A stretch of 8,048 bases of DNA from CAYVHB01 sp964450865. GTDB taxonomy: Bacteria; Bacillota; Clostridia; Saccharofermentanales; UBA5734. The position numbers and the translations under genes are program-made. The notes beneath the pieces were generated by a model. That model was not told the origin of the DNA. It was given only the letters and a program-made list of their open reading frames with translations, and ran no database searches. The stretch is taken from the NCBI GenBank assembly GCA_964450865.1, contig CAYVHB010000067.1:1-8048 (forward strand). Direction: 5' to 3'. How positions within the stretch are numbered: the first letter of the stretch is position 1; every line of letters begins with the position of its first letter. Positions 6,136 through 8,048 of the stretch are shown piece after piece.

Positions 6136-7113
6136 TCAGCCCCTTTCCTTTTTCTTTTGCGCCTGCTTTTTCTCGATCGACGCCAAAATATCAGGCGGGA
6201 TTGAATCCAACAGCTTCAGTTGCTTTTGATAAGCCGCAGCCAACTGACGGTACTTCACATCAGCCTCACTCAGACGAGTGACCAGTTCTTCACGATCTTG
6301 CTGCAGGCTGCTTTCAAACCGGCCGCTTTGCTGGAGCCGTTCTTCCAGCTCCTTGATCCGGCCGGACGCCTGCTTGAGCTTCACGGTGAATTTTTCAGCT
6401 TCGGGCTTCCACTTGGTTAGTAGTGTCAGTGCCTCTGTCCGTTTCTTCCCGGCATTGAAGGCGGTGATGTTATCCAGGGCCATTACCACTGCATCAAACT
6501 GTTTGTCCATCCGTTCGGCTGATTTAAAAAGCCAGGTCGGCAAGTGCTTCCTGTGTGTCTCCAGGGACGATTCACCACGTTCCAGCACCGGCCAGCGCTC
6601 ATGCATTACCTGATGGTAATCCGTCTGCCATTGGGAAAGCCGTTTCTGATTTCCAAGCATGCTCTTGGCCGATAGCTTGCCCTGATCATTGATCGGACAA
6701 AAAGAAAGGTGCATATGGGGATTGCTCTCATCCATATGCACCACAGCACTGACTATATTTTTCCTTCCGCCGGTTCCCGCCGCGATGAACGCCAGGGCCC
6801 GATCAAAGTATTCTCGTTGTTCCTCAGGCGGCAAGGCCTGCATGAACGACGGAGAAGCCGTGACCAGGGCTTCCACCATGACGACGCTGTTGCTGCGCAC
6901 AATCGGGCAGTGCGCTTCCTCGATGAGTTGCCGGACCTGATGATAGTAGGACCGGTTCTGATACTCAACAACGTGATAGTTGAATCTTGACCGCTCTGGA
7001 TCGATGTCCTTGTTGCTCTTATAGATTTCTTTCTTGCGCTCATTATGCTGCTCGGAGCGGCCAAGGCCGCCTGCTTTCCACTTTTTAAATCGCAGGATGG
7101 GGTACATGCTCAT
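6136..7113 (-). CDS. mobV-like: MobV/Pre family relaxase
   Basis: This 325-residue protein should nick the origin of transfer and stay attached to the DNA end. Motif I is SEQHNERKKEIYKSNKDIDPERSRFNYHV, with His23 at the place of His22, the reported DNA-linking residue of MobM from pMV158. Motif III is HMDESNPHMHL (126-136), giving the HxDE...PHxH metal site with H126, H133 and H135. The C-terminal third (about 230-315) is a charged coiled coil (IKELEERLQQSGRFESSLQQDREELVTRL). The start at 7113 is chosen because AAGGAGG lies 6 bases upstream; the open frame continues to 7200 but enters repeat sequence. The protein is shorter than many MobV relaxases (400-500 residues), the difference being in the tail. 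The gene follows the oriT on the same strand, as in pMV158, and is linked to the ParB-like gene. Confidence 0.93.
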   Translation of the reverse strand: MSMYPILRFKKWKAGGLGRSEQHNERKKEIYKSNKDIDPERSRFNYHVVEYQNRSYYHQVRQLIEEAHCPIVRSNSVVMVEALVTASPSFMQALPPEEQREYFDRALAFIAAGTGGRKNIVSAVVHMDESNPHMHLSFCPINDQGKLSAKSMLGNQKRLSQWQTDYHQVMHERWPVLERGESSLETHRKHLPTWLFKSAERMDKQFDAVVMALDNITAFNAGKKRTEALTLLTKWKPEAEKFTVKLKQASGRIKELEERLQQSGRFESSLQQDREELVTRLSEADVKYRQLAAAYQKQLKLLDSIPPDILASIEKKQAQKKKERG

Positions 7114-7296
7114 CGGGATCCTCCTTCCGTATTGCAAGGCCGCAACACCGCAAAGTGTGCCGTCGAAACATCCGGTTTGCGGTCTTGTTTGGTTATGCAC
7201 GTCGATTGAGAAATTTCATATATTTGTTTGTTGTTTATGGACTGGCCGTGGGTTTGGGTCTTTACATCTTTTTCAGAACACCATACCAACAGCATG

Positions 7297-7347
7297 ATTA
7301 TGGTGATCGAACTCGCCCGGTCCCGCGGCTCGTTCAATCACCATAAT
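7297..7347. repeat. 16-bp stem hairpin in the oriT region
   Basis: ATTATGGTGATCGAAC (7297-7312) pairs with GTTCAATCACCATAAT (7332-7347) with a single non-Watson-Crick position, which can be a wobble pair on one strand. The loop is 19 bases and GC-rich. This is the longest local stem in the region. It lies about 40 bases from the oriT core, on the relaxase side. It may be an accessory site for relaxosome proteins or a recognition structure for single-stranded DNA. Confidence 0.85.
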
Positions 7348-7348
7348 G

Positions 7349-7375
7349 GCATCAGAAACGTCCGTTCTCTGATGC
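7349..7375. repeat. Hairpin adjacent to the oriT
   Basis: GCATCAGA (7349-7356) pairs exactly with TCTGATGC (7368-7375). The stem continues inward as AACG/CGTT with a one-base bulge, leaving a two-base loop as drawn (likely four in practice). It starts one base after the preceding 16-bp stem. Confidence 0.7.
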
Positions 7376-7386
7376 ACTGTTGAAAT

Positions 7387-7422
7387 GGTGTAACACACTA
7401 CACCTACTGCGTAGGTGGTGTG
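7387..7422 (-). other. oriT: Origin of transfer (oriT) of MobV/RSA type with predicted nick site
   Basis: On the minus strand the sequence TAGTGTG/TTA (complement of 7391-7400) is identical to the nick region of pMV158, the reference for MobV relaxases. The nick would fall between 7394 and 7393. Just 5' of it is a hairpin GTAGGTG/CACCTAC (7411-7417 with 7401-7407, loop of 3), extended by GTGTG/CACAC (7418-7422 with 7394-7398) past a 2-base bulge. A second inverted repeat GGTGTA/TACACC (7387-7392 with 7399-7404) spans the nick. pMV158 has the same two alternative structures around its nick. The site lies upstream of, and on the same strand as, the relaxase gene. Confidence 0.88.
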
Positions 7423-7475
7423 CCAGACGTTCCTTCTGGACTCCCTCCACACGGCGCAGCGCAGCCCGCAATCAG

Positions 7476-7492
7476 GTGCCATCAATTGGCAC
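7476..7492. repeat. Small hairpin GTGCCA/TGGCAC
   Basis: A 6-bp perfect stem (7476-7481 with 7487-7492) has the 5-base loop TCAAT. It overlaps the outer end of the right arm of the long inverted repeat. It may contribute to a folded single-stranded transfer intermediate. Confidence 0.6.
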
Positions 7493-7547
7493 GCTGTTTG
7501 CGGTGTTGCGACCTTGCCGTCTTGTACAGCGTCAGCTACTTGTCCAC

Positions 7548-7573
7548 TTGACCGACCACCGTCACTCGGTCAA
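7548..7573. repeat. Hairpin TTGACCGA/TCGGTCAA
   Basis: An 8-bp perfect stem (7548-7555 with 7566-7573) has a 10-base loop. It lies between the right arm of the long inverted repeat and the end of the DUF6075-like gene. No T-run follows on either strand, so it is not a normal intrinsic terminator. Confidence 0.65.
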
Positions 7574-7584
7574 ACGATGCTCTG

Positions 7585-7601
7585 CTTCTCATGATGAGAA
7601 G
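7585..7601. repeat. 17-base palindrome abutting a stop codon
   Basis: CTTCTCAT, a central G, and ATGAGAAG form a perfect 8-1-8 inverted repeat. It touches the TAA stop codon (7604-7602) of the DUF6075-like gene. As RNA it would need a few bases opened for a loop. As DNA it looks like a binding site for a dimeric protein. It could be an operator or relaxosome site, or protect the mRNA 3' end. Confidence 0.7.
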
Positions 7602-8000
7602 TTATCGCACATCAGGAGTCGGCGAGTTTCGGCTGATATCCCGGCAATACTCCGGATACCGTAGTTTTATTGCTTCATAAAAATAGGGCGCAAACGAACT
7701 GCAGAATAGTTCATCCGGCGTGGCTAAGCGCTCCCGATCCTCCTCGGTAAAGCCATTCCACAGATTGAAAGCCAGCCGTGTCAACTTCATGGTCCCGCCT
7801 GTTTGCCAGGATTTTTCCAGTCCATCAGGCCGGATAGAATCATCTGCAAAATCAAACAGGTCATCGACATGGTTCCGACTATCAGTCGCAATTCCGACTG
7901 CGTAGAATAGGGCTCTGTGGTAACAGTCATAAATTCCTGTCTTTTCCAACAAGGCAAAATAAAAAGCCCGATGTTCCGGGCTGCAAAAAAATATTTTCAT
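7602..8000 (-). CDS. DUF6075-like small protein of mobile elements
   Basis: This 132-residue protein is of unknown function. The start at 8000 is supported by AAGGAG six to seven bases upstream; an upstream TTG frame reaches the window edge but has no such site. The N-terminus MKIFFCSPEHRAFYFALLEKTG, the central ALFYAVGIATDSRNHVDDLFDFADDSIRPDGLEKSWQTGGTMKLTRLAFNLWNG and the C-terminal LFCSSFAPYFYEAIKLRYPEY match the residue pattern I associate with DUF6075. Those proteins are common in clostridial integrative elements: an EH near the start, an LFY core, and a closing LAFNLWNG and F...AI.LRYP. No signal peptide, membrane segment or catalytic motif is evident. It lies upstream of the oriT region, co-oriented with the transfer genes. 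The family call is from memory. Confidence 0.75.
   Translation of the reverse strand: MKIFFCSPEHRAFYFALLEKTGIYDCYHRALFYAVGIATDSRNHVDDLFDFADDSIRPDGLEKSWQTGGTMKLTRLAFNLWNGFTEEDRERLATPDELFCSSFAPYFYEAIKLRYPEYCRDISRNSPTPDVR
7956..7982 (-). terminator. Intrinsic-terminator-like hairpin inside the DUF6075-like gene
   Basis: On the minus strand AGCCCG (7982-7977), a 6-base loop and CGGGCT (7970-7965) are followed directly by TTTTATTTT. This is the layout of an intrinsic terminator. It covers codons 7-15 of the gene, just after the start. Translating ribosomes would cover it, so it could act as a translation-sensitive stop. It may also be chance, since it encodes the conserved-looking residues SPEHRAFYF. 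Confidence 0.45.
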
Positions 8001-8048
8001 CGCTTTCTCCTTGATAACGACCGCAGCTAGATTTTTCCGACGGCACAA

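Larger units (their letters stand above)
7134..7517. repeat. 28/30-bp inverted repeat bracketing the oriT
   Basis: Bases 7134-7161 and 7488-7517 are inverted copies. The 21-base core (TTTGCGGTGTTGCG, then A or G, then CCTTGC) has one mismatch, and the outer GGCAC also matches after a 2-base length difference. The arms lie about 330 bases apart with all the oriT hairpins between them. The left arm sits just upstream of the relaxase start codon. Confidence 0.85.
7114..7601. other. Hairpin-rich transfer-origin region, no gene
   Basis: This 488-base interval has open frames on both strands, but none has a convincing ribosome binding site or protein-like sequence. It holds the relaxase ribosome binding site (7120-7126), one arm of a long inverted repeat (7134-7161), six or more hairpins between 7297 and 7601, the oriT core (7387-7422) and the second arm of the inverted repeat (7488-7517). 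A weak minus-strand promoter candidate, TTGGTA then TGTAAA with a 17-base spacer (about 7263-7291), could serve the relaxase operon. Confidence 0.7.
3076..8048 (-). mobile_element. Integrative mobilizable element of Tn4451-like type (partial)
   Basis: A co-oriented set consists of a large serine recombinase, a 72-residue unknown, a ParB-like protein, a MobV relaxase, an oriT and a DUF6075-like gene. Tn4451 and Tn4453 of Clostridium combine a TnpX large serine recombinase with a Mob/Pre-type relaxase (TnpZ) and an RSA-type oriT, so the logic is the same. The recombinase gene usually lies next to one end, which agrees with the abrupt break in a host-like terminator copy at 3075/3076. That boundary is an inference. 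The right end and any cargo genes lie beyond the window. No coupling protein or secretion gene is visible. Confidence 0.75.

Noticed and set aside
7114..7200. 29-residue N-terminal extension of the relaxase
   Set aside because: The extension runs through one arm of the inverted repeat and the ribosome binding site; relaxases of this family start close to motif I, and the ATG at 7113 is correctly spaced.
7380..7664. 94-codon frame on the plus strand in the oriT region
   Set aside because: It runs through the oriT, several hairpins and the end of the DUF6075-like gene; its only similarity in the window is to the antisense of the inverted-repeat arm.
8001..8048. Extension of the DUF6075-like gene from a TTG at the window edge
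   Set aside because: The ATG at 8000 has AAGGAG at proper distance and begins the family-like N-terminus; the extra residues are not family-like.
1..8048. CRISPR array, tRNA, rRNA or insertion sequence
   Set aside because: No regularly spaced repeats, no cloverleaf or rRNA-like sequence, and no complete transposase with terminal repeats were seen.

Overview
The window looks like the chromosome of a moderate-GC bacterium, most likely an anaerobic Bacillota (Clostridia-type). The evidence is strong GGAGG-type ribosome binding sites, TTGATA/TATAAT promoter spacing, and a block of genes typical of clostridial Tn4451-like integrative mobilizable elements. No marker gene fixes the genus.

Left part (1-3075), host side. 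A gene-free leader with several inverted repeats (1-363) precedes a small exported protein of the TasA/camelysin or DUF1102 type (364-906, +), which ends at a strong intrinsic terminator (1015-1054). Converging on it is a large exported protein (1176-2705, -) with a signal peptide, a C-type lectin domain, two HYR Ig-like repeats and a PxKF domain. A good promoter (2887-2915) and an 18-bp tandem repeat lie in its long 5' region. A second copy of the terminator region lies at 3018-3075. It matches the first at 51 of 58 bases, then stops at the tip of the hairpin, so the descending arm is missing. This marks a rearrangement or insertion junction.

Right part (about 3076-8048), mobile element, incomplete at the right edge. 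All genes run leftwards: a DUF6075-like small protein (7602-8000), a non-coding region rich in hairpins (7114-7601), a MobV/Pre-type relaxase (6136-7113), a ParB-like protein (5275-6129), a 72-residue unknown (4991-5209) and a TnpX/TndX-type large serine recombinase (3253-5007). The non-coding region contains an origin of transfer that reproduces the pMV158 layout: TAGTGTG/TTA on the minus strand, a hairpin just 5' of the nick, and a second inverted repeat across the nick. The relaxase should nick there, the recombinase should excise and integrate the element, and the ParB-like and small proteins are probably accessory. No type IV secretion genes are visible, so the element is best read as mobilizable rather than self-transmissible, unless such genes lie to the right.

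The points most worth following up are the oriT, the 28/30-bp inverted repeat that brackets it, the half-terminator as a candidate element end, and an intrinsic-terminator-like hairpin inside the first codons of the DUF6075-like gene.
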